In this document: positions 11,720 through 22,794 of the stretch, in pieces | Layout: the number at the start of each line of letters is the position of its first letter | Position numbering within the stretch: position 1 is the stretch's first letter | From: Zantedeschia hybrid cultivar | Lineage: Eukaryota > Streptophyta > Magnoliopsida > Alismatales > Araceae | Reading direction: 5' to 3' | Assembly: GCA_030544215.1 (NCBI GenBank) | Contig: JARZZO010000011.1 | Span: 42,313,001-42,377,000 of the forward strand | Length of the DNA stretch: 64,000 bases | Made by a program: the position numbers and the translations under genes | Notes under the pieces: model-generated | The model's database searches: none | Told to the model about the DNA's origin: nothing | What the model saw: the letters and a program-made list of their open reading frames with translations, nothing else

Positions 11720-11935
11720 CTAGAAAATTTGAATATTTCAAAACCAAAAAAATTGAATATTTCAAAACCCAAAAAATTGAATATTACAAAACCCAAAAAA
11801 TCGAATGTTTCAAAACCCAATAATTGAATATTTCAAAACCCAAAAAAAATTGACTATTGCAAAACCTAAAAAATTTGAATATGGTAAAACCCAAAAAATC
11901 TGGATATTTTAAAAATTGAAAAAAAAAATATTAGC
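11720..11935. repeat. A-rich tandem repeat, ~22-25-bp unit
   Basis: Eight or so units of type TTGAATATTTCAAAACCCAA. The Tat-2 repeat at 51285-51500 uses the same core (ATATTTCAAAAYCC) with different linkers. Confidence 0.8.
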
Positions 11936-12291
11936 ATTTGTTTGTTGCATCATATGCATGTGGTATCCTTGTACTTTCAGTGAGCATTTGCGCATACTTC
12001 CTTTTAATTATCCTTATTTACCTTCGTTGAATAAAGGCTTCGCCCCTTGAGTCTTCTACCAAGAATAGGATCAAGTGACTAGTTACATAATTGGGCAAAG
12101 GGCTAAGCCTGAATAAATATTTAATTTGTTCATTTAAGTCATGTACAAGAATGAAAAGGAAGGACGGTGGGAAAGAGTGCCGAGACAACCCAAGTACGAA
12201 GAAAATACTGTCATATATCACAAAGAGTTTGTACAACATGAAAGTCCATCCACAGGACTCCAAAATAAAAGAAAATACATAGTGGCAGCCC

Positions 12292-15200
12292 TCACGGCTG
12301 GCTCTCCCCTACACCCTCGTCCAGTTGGCTCTGCGCCTCATACTGGACATATGGTCCTCGAGCTGGCGGCGGTGGTGGTCCCATGATACTTGGCCCTGCC
12401 TGGCCTGAGGATACTGTGATGCTAGTGGTGAATGCACTTGCCTATCCTCGCTCCAACGCCCGCTGGCGCGCACGCTGGTAGCGAGCCTTGATGCTCTGGC
12501 GCTCGTGCTCCGCCACTGAAAGTCACCCCTGAAGACTCTCCAACTGGGACCGGTCGCGATCCCTCTCCTTCGTTAAGATATCCAGCCGAACCTGGAGACG
12601 TGCAAGCTCATGAGGGAGGTCTCCTGTAGAGAGTTTGACCAACTGCTCCTCCAACTCTGCGACTCGGGCTGTTGAGCTACGGGCCTGCGCTGGCTCCGCA
12701 TCCCTCTCCCTAAGAGCCACGCAGAGCTCTTGGACCTACAACAGAAGACATCGTCAGCCAAGCAAGCAAGCAAATCAATGCTGAGATGAAGGAAGCAAGT
12801 TGAAGATGTACCCGAGCAGCAGCATCCTCTTCAGCCTAAGTAGCTTGGCGGATGGCAGAAGCTAGCTGACTCCGCAAGTTAGCCATGGCGGCTTCATGGG
12901 CAACTGAAGAAGAGGAAGGACCAGTAGTAGCAAAAGGTGCAGGGGTCACTGCATGGGTATAAGCGGCACGCTATAACAAAAGGGGGATCATCGTCAGTGT
13001 ATAAGTGTCAAAACAATTTAATAATAAGAAGAATCATGCATAACATCCATGTCATTCATGCATAGCACTCACCAGCTCATTTAACTCTCTCTGGACCCTC
13101 TCTAACTAGACCTCGGTGTCTTGGAGGTGGCCTTGGAGTGTGATGATGGTGGCATCCCGTGCATCCTGCATTTTTCATAACATGTCGTACATTTATAAAT
13201 ATAAGACAATTAATAAAATAAGAAGCATTCATGAGCATAGACATTATCATACTCACATCGAGAGGTCGGAGTAGCTGGAGGTGGGCCACGTAGTGGGCCC
13301 GGTAGCGCTGCAGGTAAGCATCGCTACTCACCGCTTGCGACTTGGGATCCCGTACCAGTGCCAGTCACCTCGTTGATCTGGGAATTTGGCACCCCAGTCC
13401 GTACGGGCCTGCTTCCCCCACATCGACCTCCCGATCCCCTCCGGGATCTCCTCCTCTACCCACTCCTGATGCATACCAACGTCCGCATCACCAACCTCAG
13501 GCGCAGGAGGGCATTCTCGTTCATGCAGTGCAGCCACACCTGGCGCCCGAACCTGCCTCGGCCCTGCTCCACCCACGATTGTCTGGCATCGTCCATACCC
13601 AGATATGGACGCCAGATAACCTGCATTCATATAGGTTAATTGCATTTCTCAATTAATAAGTCATGTTATAATAATCATCGATCAAATATATAATTAAACA
13701 AATAATAAGTTAACAACACTTTAACAAAACAATTAATTAATTAAACAGTTTAACATCAGATAACTAATATAAAGCAGAAAAGAATTTTAAAACTTACCAA
13801 CAACTCTGGGTAATCAAGGAATTGATGGTGGAGGGCCGTCCGCTGATGATGCTGTGGCGCTGTGTCCACTATTGGGCGCCAACGCTAGGCAAGTGGGACT
13901 GCCGTCAGCTGTGTAGATGGCCTCGCTCGGCCCAGAGGAAAGTAGTAATATGTCCACACCTGCATAAAAGAACATATAGTTAGGATCACACGCATTGCAT
14001 GATAAGCATTTAATGAAACAAACAAACATAAAATGAACTAAGTACCTGAAGAATCGGCGCAAGGCCGCTGATGGTGGTCTCCCGATCATGTGTGATGACG
14101 GAGAGGTCGGTAAAGAGGTGGGCAAGAAGGGCCGCACCCCAGGCATACTCACTTAGGCAGTCAAGATCTACCAAGAGACTCAGGAAGCGACAATGGATGT
14201 AGTCGCCCTTCGTCTCGAAGAGGAGTCTACCAAAGAAAAATACTAAAAACCTCCTAAGATCCCTATCTGCAGCTACCCTATCACTAGGATCCTGACAGTA
14301 TACCTCGCTGGCCGCTGTGGCCAGTCTGGATCTCAAGTCAGCCCAGGACTCGTCGGGTTGCTGCCTAGGCTCCTCTAGTCCTAGGGATCTCTCTACGGCT
14401 GTCCTGAGGAGGGTCCGAGACTCCCAGCCCTCCAATCTTGTGCACTATAGGCCCAGCAACTCCTGAGCCAATCCGTGGTAATTGGGATACGTGATCCCAC
14501 TCACCGCCCGACTTTCTACCCGAAGGCCGGTAATCCTACATACGTCCTCGAGACTGGGGACCATGTGTCCCTAGGGCATTAGAAATGCCCTGCTCTCGGC
14601 ATGCCACCTCTCCCTAAGGACCTAGAGCAGTACCAGGTCGATCTAGAACGGTTCTATCTCTAGTAGCTCCCGGAATCCCATCTCCGCCAGTCTCACCTTT
14701 TGGAAGTCTAGGAGACCCCTACAAGCAGCTACCACCAGGTCCCAAGAGATCTTGGTCCTTATTGTCTCTTGCAATCGTCAAATTCACCGTCAGGGTATTA
14801 ATAATCAATTTATGAAATAATTGTCATTACTTTTGAATCGCGTTTGGTTATAGGGATGCGTTTCAGAAGGCGTCCCTGTCCCAGACGCCTTTCATCACAG
14901 ATTCGTAGGATCTGTAGCCGGTTACTTTCCCCCCCGCAATGGAAATCTAACATCTAAGTGGAGTGTCTTGAGGCTTACCAAATGTGGGCCGGCTTCTTTG
15001 GCCATTGCCTCCGCCTCATCGGCCCCTTGGACCTCAGGAGGGAGCTCCTCGGCCTCCATAAAGGTCGCCACCTCCGCGAGCACCTCCACTTCGGCCGGTA
15101 CTACTTCGGGAGTTTCCTCGCCCGCAGGCAAGTCCACCGCCTCAATGGCGGCCACCTGTTGGCTCTTCCCACCTAGTCGGCTCGGACCTCCTTGCTCCAT
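12292..15200 (-). pseudogene. Antisense PMD-type gene of Tat-1, seven exons, decayed
   Basis: A spliced gene antisense to the retrotransposon. Inferred exons on the minus strand: 15200-14979 (Met-rich start, acidic linker), about 14767-14046, 13959-13798, 13620-13257, 13165-13073, 12970-12812, 12735-12292. Introns from 14045 on begin GT and end AG; only the first intron's acceptor is uncertain. Exon 2 carries a plant mobile domain (aminotransferase-like) signature: GHMVPSLEDVCRITGLRV, then EYAWGAALLAHLFTDL. Exon 3 follows with VWTYYYFPLGR and exon 4 with VIWRPYLGMDDARQSW. Exons 5-7 encode a coiled coil (ELEEQLVKLSTGD, RLQVRLDILTKERDRDRS) ending in a proline-rich tail. Several TAG stops stand where Gln or Trp is expected, and exon 4 needs a frameshift, so this copy is a pseudogene. 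PMD-type antisense ORFs between pol and the 3' LTR are known from Tat-lineage elements. Its 3' exon recurs in Tat-2. Confidence 0.8.
14832..14895. repeat. Two abutting dyad cassettes in intron 1 of the antisense PMD gene
   Basis: 14832-14864 (GTT-N10-GAT) and 14864-14895 (GTC-N9-GAC), sharing their border. They lie between exon 1 and the PMD exon. Confidence 0.8.
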
Positions 15201-15453
15201 AGGACCGTGAGAGAGAGAGGGAGCTCAAGGCAGTGAAAGAGGGAGCTTAGAGAGTGAGTGAGAGAGAAGGAGGATGAAGAAGAGATGGTCGATGGCGGAA
15301 AGGGTCGCCGGAGCTGGAGGAGATGGCCGAAGCAGTAGATCGCCGGATCCCCACCGCTGTTCATCGGAGAGTAAGGAGAAGGGAGGAGAGAGAAGGCGAT
15401 TGAGGAGAATGAGGAAGAAAGGGGCTCGGGCCCGCAAGACTCTATTTGAATTC
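15201..15453 (-). promoter_or_regulatory. Putative 5' untranslated region and promoter of the antisense PMD gene
   Basis: On the minus strand this is CT-rich (runs of CTCTCTCT and TTCTTC type), as in many plant 5' leaders, and lies directly before the ATG at 15200. A dyad cassette cluster follows upstream. No clear TATA box is seen. Confidence 0.5.
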
Positions 15454-15812
15454 TTTACATCACGTCTTTGTACAACGACGCCATTTAGTAGCGCACAAAC
15501 TGAGGCGGCAACATGAATTTTTGAAATAAGTGAAACACATCCCTTTAGGGTGACGCCTTTCGGACTTTACCGCCTCTCCTGCTCAGGGCCGTACTACGGA
15601 GAGTTTGAAAGAATTGTTATTCACGTCTCTGAAAGACGACGCCATTATGACGATTAATTGCTGGAAATCTCTGGGAAATAGGAGAGAGAGAACTTAAAGG
15701 CGTTGTACCTAAAAGACGCAATTAATAAAGATTGTTCTTGAGGATGGATTTTTATTTTTGGAAATTAATAAAGATTGAAATACGTCTCTCTGAGTCGACG
15801 CGATTCGAATTA
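15454..15812. repeat. Dyad cassettes upstream of the antisense PMD gene
   Basis: Cassettes at 15454-15489, 15619-15650, 15694-15725 and 15775-15812, all with 10 bases between GTC/GTT and GAC. A lone half-site (GTGACGCC) is at about 15549. Confidence 0.8.
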
Positions 15813-15929
15813 CCTGAACCCGAACCTTCATATTTTGGTGAAAAATCACAGTTTCATCCAAAGAAAAATCATAGAAAAATTGCAAAGCATGAAAGGAGGA
15901 TTTCTAATGTAAAGAGAAAATCAAACTAC

Positions 15930-16373
15930 ACCAAATCAGAAGATAAAGGCGAAAGGCTTTCAAGGTCGAAGTTTCTTGAGCTCCTTTACATATGATTTCA
16001 ACAATTCTTTATTGGCTTCATGGGGAGTTTTCACACAATGTGTGAATCCGATGTTCTAGAGAGTTGCAATAAGTTCTGTCACCTCGAAATCTTCATCAGT
16101 CCTTAACGCCCACTTCTTGATTGGAGAAAGAGAAGATATTTCTGGGAACTCATAGCGAGGCATGCCAAGCTGAGGATGACACCGATGTGGATTATAAAGA
16201 ACGAACTCGGTCGCACCGATCAGTCGGAGCTCTGTGCCAGCACCACGGCGCACGCGAACTGCCTTTTTTGTGAGAGTGAGTGGCGTGGGTTCGAATCCAG
16301 TTCTAGGCATAGTCTTCAAGTAAGTGCGCCAGTCAGCTCGAGTCTTGAGGTTGGGCACTCGATTGGTCATATT
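15930..16373 (-). pseudogene. DUF7745-like antisense gene, C-terminal piece
   Basis: The minus strand is open from 16370 to 16056 and encodes ADWRTYLKTMP, then ATEFVLYNPHRCHPQLGMPRY, resembling the conserved end of plant DUF7745 / PMD-related domains. A stop at about 16056 is followed by more alignable-looking sequence to about 15930 (EANKELLKSYVKELKK). The stretch RTGFEPTPLTLTKK looks like the antisense of a tRNA-type B box and may be a later insertion. Upstream pieces are at 17925-18467 and 27773-28300. The family call is from memory of the domain pattern and is tentative. Confidence 0.45.
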
Positions 16374-17924
16374 TGTTAGTTTTAGGTGGCCTACAAGCCA
16401 ATCTGACTATGTAAATCTCGTTCATTTATTAATATAATGGCATAATATTCATTATTTGTAAATCGCATTAATTATCATTTTATAATGAAGTCCGTGAATA
16501 TGTGCTATAGTGATCAGATTATGATGAGATCATACTAATGAGACTGATCACTTAAACACACATATTCTTAATCGTTCCTAGTCGGAGGATATCCGAGAAG
16601 GACATCGAATATCCGGTTAGACTAGTACAGATTACTGCTGCTCATATGATGAGGGTGACTGATCTCATAAGTCACTTGTGTGGAGACACTAAGGCGAATC
16701 TGTAGGTGCTCATTAAAGAATGAGTTCACTGAACTGATCCGACTGAATCGTTGGATGGTATTGTACCTCACTGTCAACTAGCTTGATTCTATTGTCGTAG
16801 TTGCGTGGATGGTCCTCGGACCTGAGATACCAAGGAAACCTTGTCGGTGGACTTCTGTGCTTTGACCTTGGTTTACGAATCTCTAGCCACGGGATTCTGA
16901 AACGCCAAGAATTGGGTATAGCGGAATACCGTCGAAGGGAATTGTGTGTCAATAAGGAATCATTCTCTCTCGGTACTTAGAGAGAGAATGCTCTAGGAAG
17001 GATGCGCGGAAGTCCCTGGCCAAGGCGGACGATAATATCGGGAAAGGAGTTTTCCGATATTTATCAGCGGCATCCAATCCAAGTGAGTCGACCGGTTAGG
17101 GTTTGACAGTACGTCATACCCTGAGTTGACTCGATAGCATTGTACGAATAAAGGATTATATCCACACGATAACTGTTGGCGGAAAGGTTCCAAGAGTGGG
17201 TTACTTAACCCCGATACCTTCCGGGTTGACGCGGTGTTGCTTGGCACCCAACGTGATCGGAGCCCGGCCGAATTCGATGTGCGACATCAATTGGATTGAT
17301 TAATTAATTAATAAAGAGTTATTAATTGATTAATAAAGCTAGTAAGGAGTTACTAGGCTTATTGGGCTATTAACCGGACTGGTAATTGGGCCTAGATGGT
17401 CACACGCAAATGATTCTCAAGGCGATGGATAAATAAGTGGGTTTTATACAAACCGGGGGTTTTTATGAAAAACTGTGCGGTTAGTATAAAATGTAGTGAA
17501 CGGGCTGAGCATGCCAAGCTGCTGCTAACCCTAGCCGCCCCTCCTCTATTTCTCTCTCTGTCTGGCGTCCCAGACAGATCCGGATCTGCTTCGCTACTTC
17601 TCCGACTCCCGTTTGACGATAAATCGTCCGCGCGTTGCGGCGATTGTTGCAGCGACCGGTGGAGGTTTCGTTGGCTGCGAAGAACGAGTAACGCGAGGAT
17701 ATCTGTCACGAGGAGGATCGCATGGACTCCGCTAGAGGACGGGCGCTTGCGCGGCTTGCGGTGTCGCACCGACGATACCGAACGATTGAGGATTCGAATC
17801 CGCACACGGTAAGTTCTGATAATCCGATTATCGGGATTTTAGTTTTTCGAAACGAGAATCGGATCTCCGTTTTTTTTTTATTTCCGTTGCGCGGGAGATC
17901 CGGAGAAACCCGAGAGATCCAACA
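16374..17924 (+). mobile_element. Solo LTR, Copia-A family, TSD ATATT
   Basis: 1551 bp from TGTTAG to CCAACA, matching the Copia-A LTRs over its full length. It is flanked by ATATT at 16369-16373 and 17925-17929. No PBS, PPT or internal region is attached, so it arose by LTR-LTR recombination. It interrupts the DUF7745-like antisense gene. Confidence 0.95.
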
Positions 17925-18467
17925 ATATTATCATTGAACTTCATAATGTTGGCAACATGGAAGATAGGACTGCACTGATATGCCTAAGTTATCTTTGGAA
18001 CTTTCTCCTCATTATGGTTGAATTTGAAGTGGAATTCTACCCATAGAGCTAAAAGGAGCATGCTGCCATAAGAGGGTTGACCTGTAGAAGCTTCAGAGAG
18101 CCCACTGTATACGTAGGCTAGAACCGTTGTGCTAATTTGCTTCCCTTAAAAAATTTCATTAATTGCGCTGATTTGATCATCTTCTAGAACATTGTCCTGG
18201 GCATGGAATAGTAGTGCTCAAACTAAGCACGTGGTGAACGCCTTCATCATGTTGTCTATATCTTCATCTTTGAGGTCTTCTATCTTTTTCAAAGTCCATT
18301 CAGCTAATTTAGCAAGATTGATTCATTTTATTCTAAGATAGTCTTGAATTTCCTTTGGTTTCTTCATGATCTTTTCCAATAATTGTTGACCTGTGACTCT
18401 TTCCCTCATAAAAATCATCTCACTTAAATCAGGTTCATCATTGTTGACTTTAAGCTTATGAAGGCCC
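17925..18467 (-). pseudogene. DUF7745-like antisense gene, middle piece
   Basis: Too broken to give a long ORF. Read on the minus strand from 18467 it gives DEPDLSEMIFMRERVTGQQL, KKPKEIQDYLR, LAKLAEWTLKKIEDL, then a DQISAINEIF segment and AYVYSGLSEASTGQPSYGSM followed by LLLALWVEFHF. That order (a Leu/Ala-rich turn followed by a small-residue segment, then L-L-x-LW-x-EFH) matches my recollection of plant DUF7745 proteins. In-frame TAG/TAA/TGA stops are scattered through it. The same frame joins to 16373 once the solo LTR is set aside. Confidence 0.45.
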
Positions 18468-20019
18468 TATTAGTTTTAGGTGGCCTACAAGCCAATCTGA
18501 CTATGTAAAATCTCGTTCATTTATTAATATAATGGCATAATATTCATTATGTATAAATCGCATTAATTATCGTTTCATAATGAAGTCCGTGAATATGTAC
18601 TATAGTGATCAGATTATGATGAGATCATACTAATGAGACTGATCACTTAAACACACATATTCTTAATCGTTCCTAGTCGGAGGATATCCGAGAAGGACAT
18701 CGGATATCCGGTTAGACTAGTACAGATTACTCCAGCTCATATGATGAGGGTGATTGATCTCATAAGTCACTTGTGTGGAGACACTAAGGGGAATCTGTAG
18801 GTGGTCATTGGAGAATGAGTTCACTGAACTGATCCGACTGAATCGCTGGATGGTATTGTACCTTACTGTCAACCAGCTTGATTCTATTGTCACAGTTGCG
18901 TGGATGGTCCTCGGACCTGAGACACCAAGGACACCTTGTCGGTGGACTTATGTGCTTTGACCTTGGTTTACGAATTTCTAGCCACGGGATTCTAATACGC
19001 CAAGGATTGGGTACAGCGGAATACCGTCGAAGGGAATTGTGTGTCAATAAGGAATAATTCGCTCTCGATACTTAGAGAGAGAATGCTCTAGGAAGGATGC
19101 GCAGAAGTCCCTGGCCAGGGCAGACGAAAATATCGGGAAAGGAGTTTTTCGATATTCATCAGCAGCATCCAATTCAAGTGAGTCGACCGGTTAGGGTTTG
19201 ACAGCTCGCCATACCCTGAGTTGACTCAAGAGTATTGTACGAATGAAGGATTATATCCACGCGGTAACTGTCGGCGGAAAGGTTCCAAGAGTGGGTTACT
19301 TAACCCCAATACGTTCCGGGTTTACGCGGTGTTGCTTGGCACCCAACGTGATCGAAGGTCCGGTCGAATTCGATGTGCGACATCAATTCGATTGATTAAT
19401 TAATTAATAAAGGGTTATTAATTGATTAACAAAGCCAGTGAGGAGTCACTGGGCTTGTTAGGCCATTAACTGGACTGGTACTTGGGCCTAGAGGGTCACA
19501 CGCAAATGATTCTCAAGGCGATGGATAAATAAGTGGGTTTTATACAAACCAGGGGTTTTTATGAAAAATCGCGCGGTTAGTATAAAACATAGCGAACGGG
19601 CTGAGCAGGCAAAGCTGCTGCTAACCCTAGCCGCCCCTCCTCTATTTCTCTCTCTCACTGGCGTCCAGAAAAATCCAGATCTGCTCCGCCACTTCTCCGA
19701 ATCCCGTTTGACGGAAAATCGTCCGCGCATTGCGGCGATCATTGCGGCGACCGGCGGAGGTTTCGTGGGCTGCAAAGAACGAGGAACCTGAGGATATCCG
19801 TCGTGAGGAGGATCGCGTGGACTTCGCTAGAGGCCGGGCGCTTGCGCGGCTTGCGGTGTCGCACCGACTGAACCGAACGGTTGCGGATTCGAATTCGCAC
19901 ACGGTGAGAATCGATTATCCGATAATCGTGTCTTTAGATTTTTGAAATGGGAAAATGGATCGCTTTTTTATTTTATTTTCGCTGCGTGAGCGATCCGGAG
20001 AAACCCGAGAAACCCAACA
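18468..20019 (+). repeat. Copia-A 5' LTR
   Basis: 1552 bp, starting TATTAG (the expected TG is TA) and ending CCCAACA. It carries the near-palindrome GCGGATTCGAATTCGC near its 3' end. Confidence 0.95.
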
Positions 20020-20020
20020 G

Positions 20021-20032
20021 TGGTATCAGAGC
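20021..20032 (+). promoter_or_regulatory. Primer-binding site (initiator tRNA-Met), Copia-A
   Basis: TGGTATCAGAGC one base after the 5' LTR. Confidence 0.95.
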
Positions 20033-22794
20033 TAGGTTCCACTGTTTCTCGTCCTGTTTCGGTCTCCAAAGTTAATATTTCTATGTATTATTCCATGAAA
20101 TAGTTCGAATTTTTTGCTAGATTTGTGTTCATGCAATAAACATAAATCAAAAAGGATGATTTGATTATTTTTTATACTGCAAAATTCGAATCTTTTTTTG
20201 GGGTTTTCGTGTTCCTCGTATGACGGAGAACGGCGACCGTTTCGTTTTTGATCGGGCTTCCCCAAAGGTTGGGAAGGCTTGCCGAACACCCCGAATCCTT
20301 GGGGAAGGATCATCAGTCATCCTAGAAGACATGGCCAACGCCGGAGAAGGATGGCCGGCATCGGACAAGGAGATCCTTCTCCGGCCTCTTCTGTTTTTGT
20401 GAGAAACCAGATTTTTTGGGGCTCAAAATGGGGCTTCTTATGCCTCAACCAGTGCCCTTGCCGGCGTCGGGCCGTCGCCGGCGGCAAGGGGTCACCGGCC
20501 GGAGCCTGCGGCGCCGGTGGGCCGGCCGGGCGGCGCTGCCGTCGGGCTGGGGCCGAGGGTTTCCCTGCTGCGGCTAGGGTTTTCTGCCCTAGCTACAAGA
20601 AGGGGATGAACGCCTTGGGCTCGGGCCGGGCCCGAGCCAAGGGGCTGGCCCGGGCCCGAACCGGGAGCCCATCTGATGGGCGCTCGGGTTTGAGCCCAGG
20701 GCTAGGCCAGGGTCGAGCCCTGGCCGAGCCCTAGCTCAACCATTGAGCTGGATTAAACCCCTTTTTCAATTATTTAATCCCTTGCTCATTTAATAATTAA
20801 ATTAAATTTTAATTTTAAAAGTTCAAAATTGTTTTGAGAATTAAAGTTATTATTCAATTTTAATTAGTTGAAAATGAATGATTTAGAATCATTTAATTAA
20901 CAATTAGTTATTAGCTAATTATGGTTAATTATTAAATTAAGTGTTAATTTAATAGTTAACCTCAATTAACTAATTTAAGAGTTTAAATTAGAGGTTAATG
21001 TTTATTAATCTAAATGTTAGATTAATAATTCTACTAATTGTTAATTAATTTGTAAGTTAATTATTAATTTAAATGTTAAATCAATAATTAACTTGGATGA
21101 TTAATTTAAATGTTAAATTAGTAATCCTTAACTAATTATTGTTAGTCATTAATTTAATAGTTAATTAATGATAACTTTTATTATCTAATCTAAGAGTTAG
21201 ATTATTTAGTAATAATTATTTTTTTAAGAGTTAAATTAATAATTAACGTTAATTGACTAATCTAAGTGTTAGGTTAGTAATTAATAATTAATTATAGTTG
21301 ATTATTAATTTTAGTGTTAAATTATTAATTAACTTTGTTGGACTAGTCTAATAGTTAGATTAGTTGTTAATATTCTAATTGTTAGATTATTAATTTGATT
21401 CAATCTAAGTGTTAGATTGTTTAATTATTAGAATTGTTCTAATTTGCATGGAATAATTTAGAATTATTAATTTGGATTGTGTGCACATGTAATGTGTGTT
21501 CATGATGCTTTTAAATTTGATTTGATTGCATGATTAATTTCATTAAAAGTGTTTTCAAAATTCAAATACCAATTTTGATTCGATCCCAGTTTTTTGAAAG
21601 CCAAAATTATTTATTTTGAAAACTCTTTTATTTTAGCCATGTGATACGCTGAATCTTGTGTGGATGTTTAAAACACACCGTGGTCATGGATATGCACTTA
21701 TTTAATTGTTCATGTGATGAATGATGTGTTTGTGTGGATCGTGGATGAATGATGGATGTTTATTAATTGTTAATAAATAGAGATCTGCATATCTCTCCCT
21801 CTCTCATTCTCTGATGTATTTCTACCTCCCTCTCTCTTGTACTCGCCATAAGGCTCTCTTCTAATTACATGCAATTATAGAATTAGTGTAATCTGATCGA
21901 GGCAAACGAGGAAGGAGTGAGGACAATCCACAGGTGCAACCAAGAAGGCGAAAAGATAGAGATCTCTTGCCTATGTATTTGCAGGTTATCTAATATAATT
22001 GTTGTGTTAGATTGTGTGTGCGTTTGATTGTTGGCTCCAGTCAAACCCACTGTGCTATCCATGACCACACTAATGACATGTATGAGATGCACTGTTTTCT
22101 TTTGATTATGAATCAAAGCAGGTATAGTATTTATTAAATATATATGATATATTTATACTATCACCTAGGAGAGACCAAGATAAAAGTTATCTAAATACCC
22201 TCAGACAAACTCTAAGCCGTAACACGAGTAGTTAAGAACTTACCGCGTGGTCCACCATCGTTATAGTCATAGGATTCGAATCACTTTAGGTAGGTTTGTT
22301 GTGCTATCCACAAGGCCTGCTTAATTGGGAGGAGAAACTATGGCTATGGCATTAGATGCCTATATGATCGGGGTAGAGGAACCATGTAGCTTTGTTGTGC
22401 TATCCACAAGGGCTGCATGCAAATCTATGCTCGTCGCGTAACGATGGTTAGCTTAGACCAGAATTAGTGGTTTGTTGTGCTATTCACAAGGCCATTAAAT
22501 CTCTGGGGACCGAAGCTATGATCAGATATTGCAAGGAGTTGCAAGTCCCATGAGTTGGGTGCTCTTTGATTGTATTACAGTTTGTTGTGCTATCCATAAG
22601 GCTGTAGTGCAAGTCATTGAGATTCTGATCCCCACTAGGAGACTGCCGGCGTCTCCCGTTCTGTATAACTGAGGGTTATACAGTCTGTCAAAAATTAGTG
22701 GGAGTTAAAACTTGAACAAAAGGCCATGTCTTGTTTTAAATTTTAATAATTGAACATATGTTAAATAGATTTTGCTTATCGCCTGTTGGGAATT
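20033..22794 (+). other. Copia-A 5' leader, 2.8 kb
   Basis: GC-rich part at 20220-20730, strongly AT-rich part at 20760-21560 with many short palindromes (CTAA-x-x-GTTAG), and four copies of TTGTGCTATCCACAAGG at about 22303, 22393, 22468 and 22582. Open frames in the GC-rich block (20279-20734) are Arg/Gly/Ala-rich and not shared with other copies, so I treat them as chance. Confidence 0.75.

Larger units (their letters stand above)
10960..12291 (+). other. Tat-1 region between pol and the antisense gene
   Basis: Non-coding on the plus strand and alignable with Tat-2 50571-51886. It contains a minus-strand hydrophobic ORF (11121-11429) and an A-rich tandem repeat (11720-11935), both with counterparts at the same place in Tat-2. 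Confidence 0.7.

Noticed and set aside
16288..16301. A tRNA gene, from the GGTTCGAATCC box
   Set aside because: No cloverleaf with a matching acceptor stem could be drawn; kept only as a possible SINE remnant.
20279..20734. 151-codon Arg/Gly/Ala-rich ORF in the Copia-A leader; likewise 60163-60591 and 62813-63208
   Set aside because: GC-biased sequence with few stops by chance; frames do not agree between copies.
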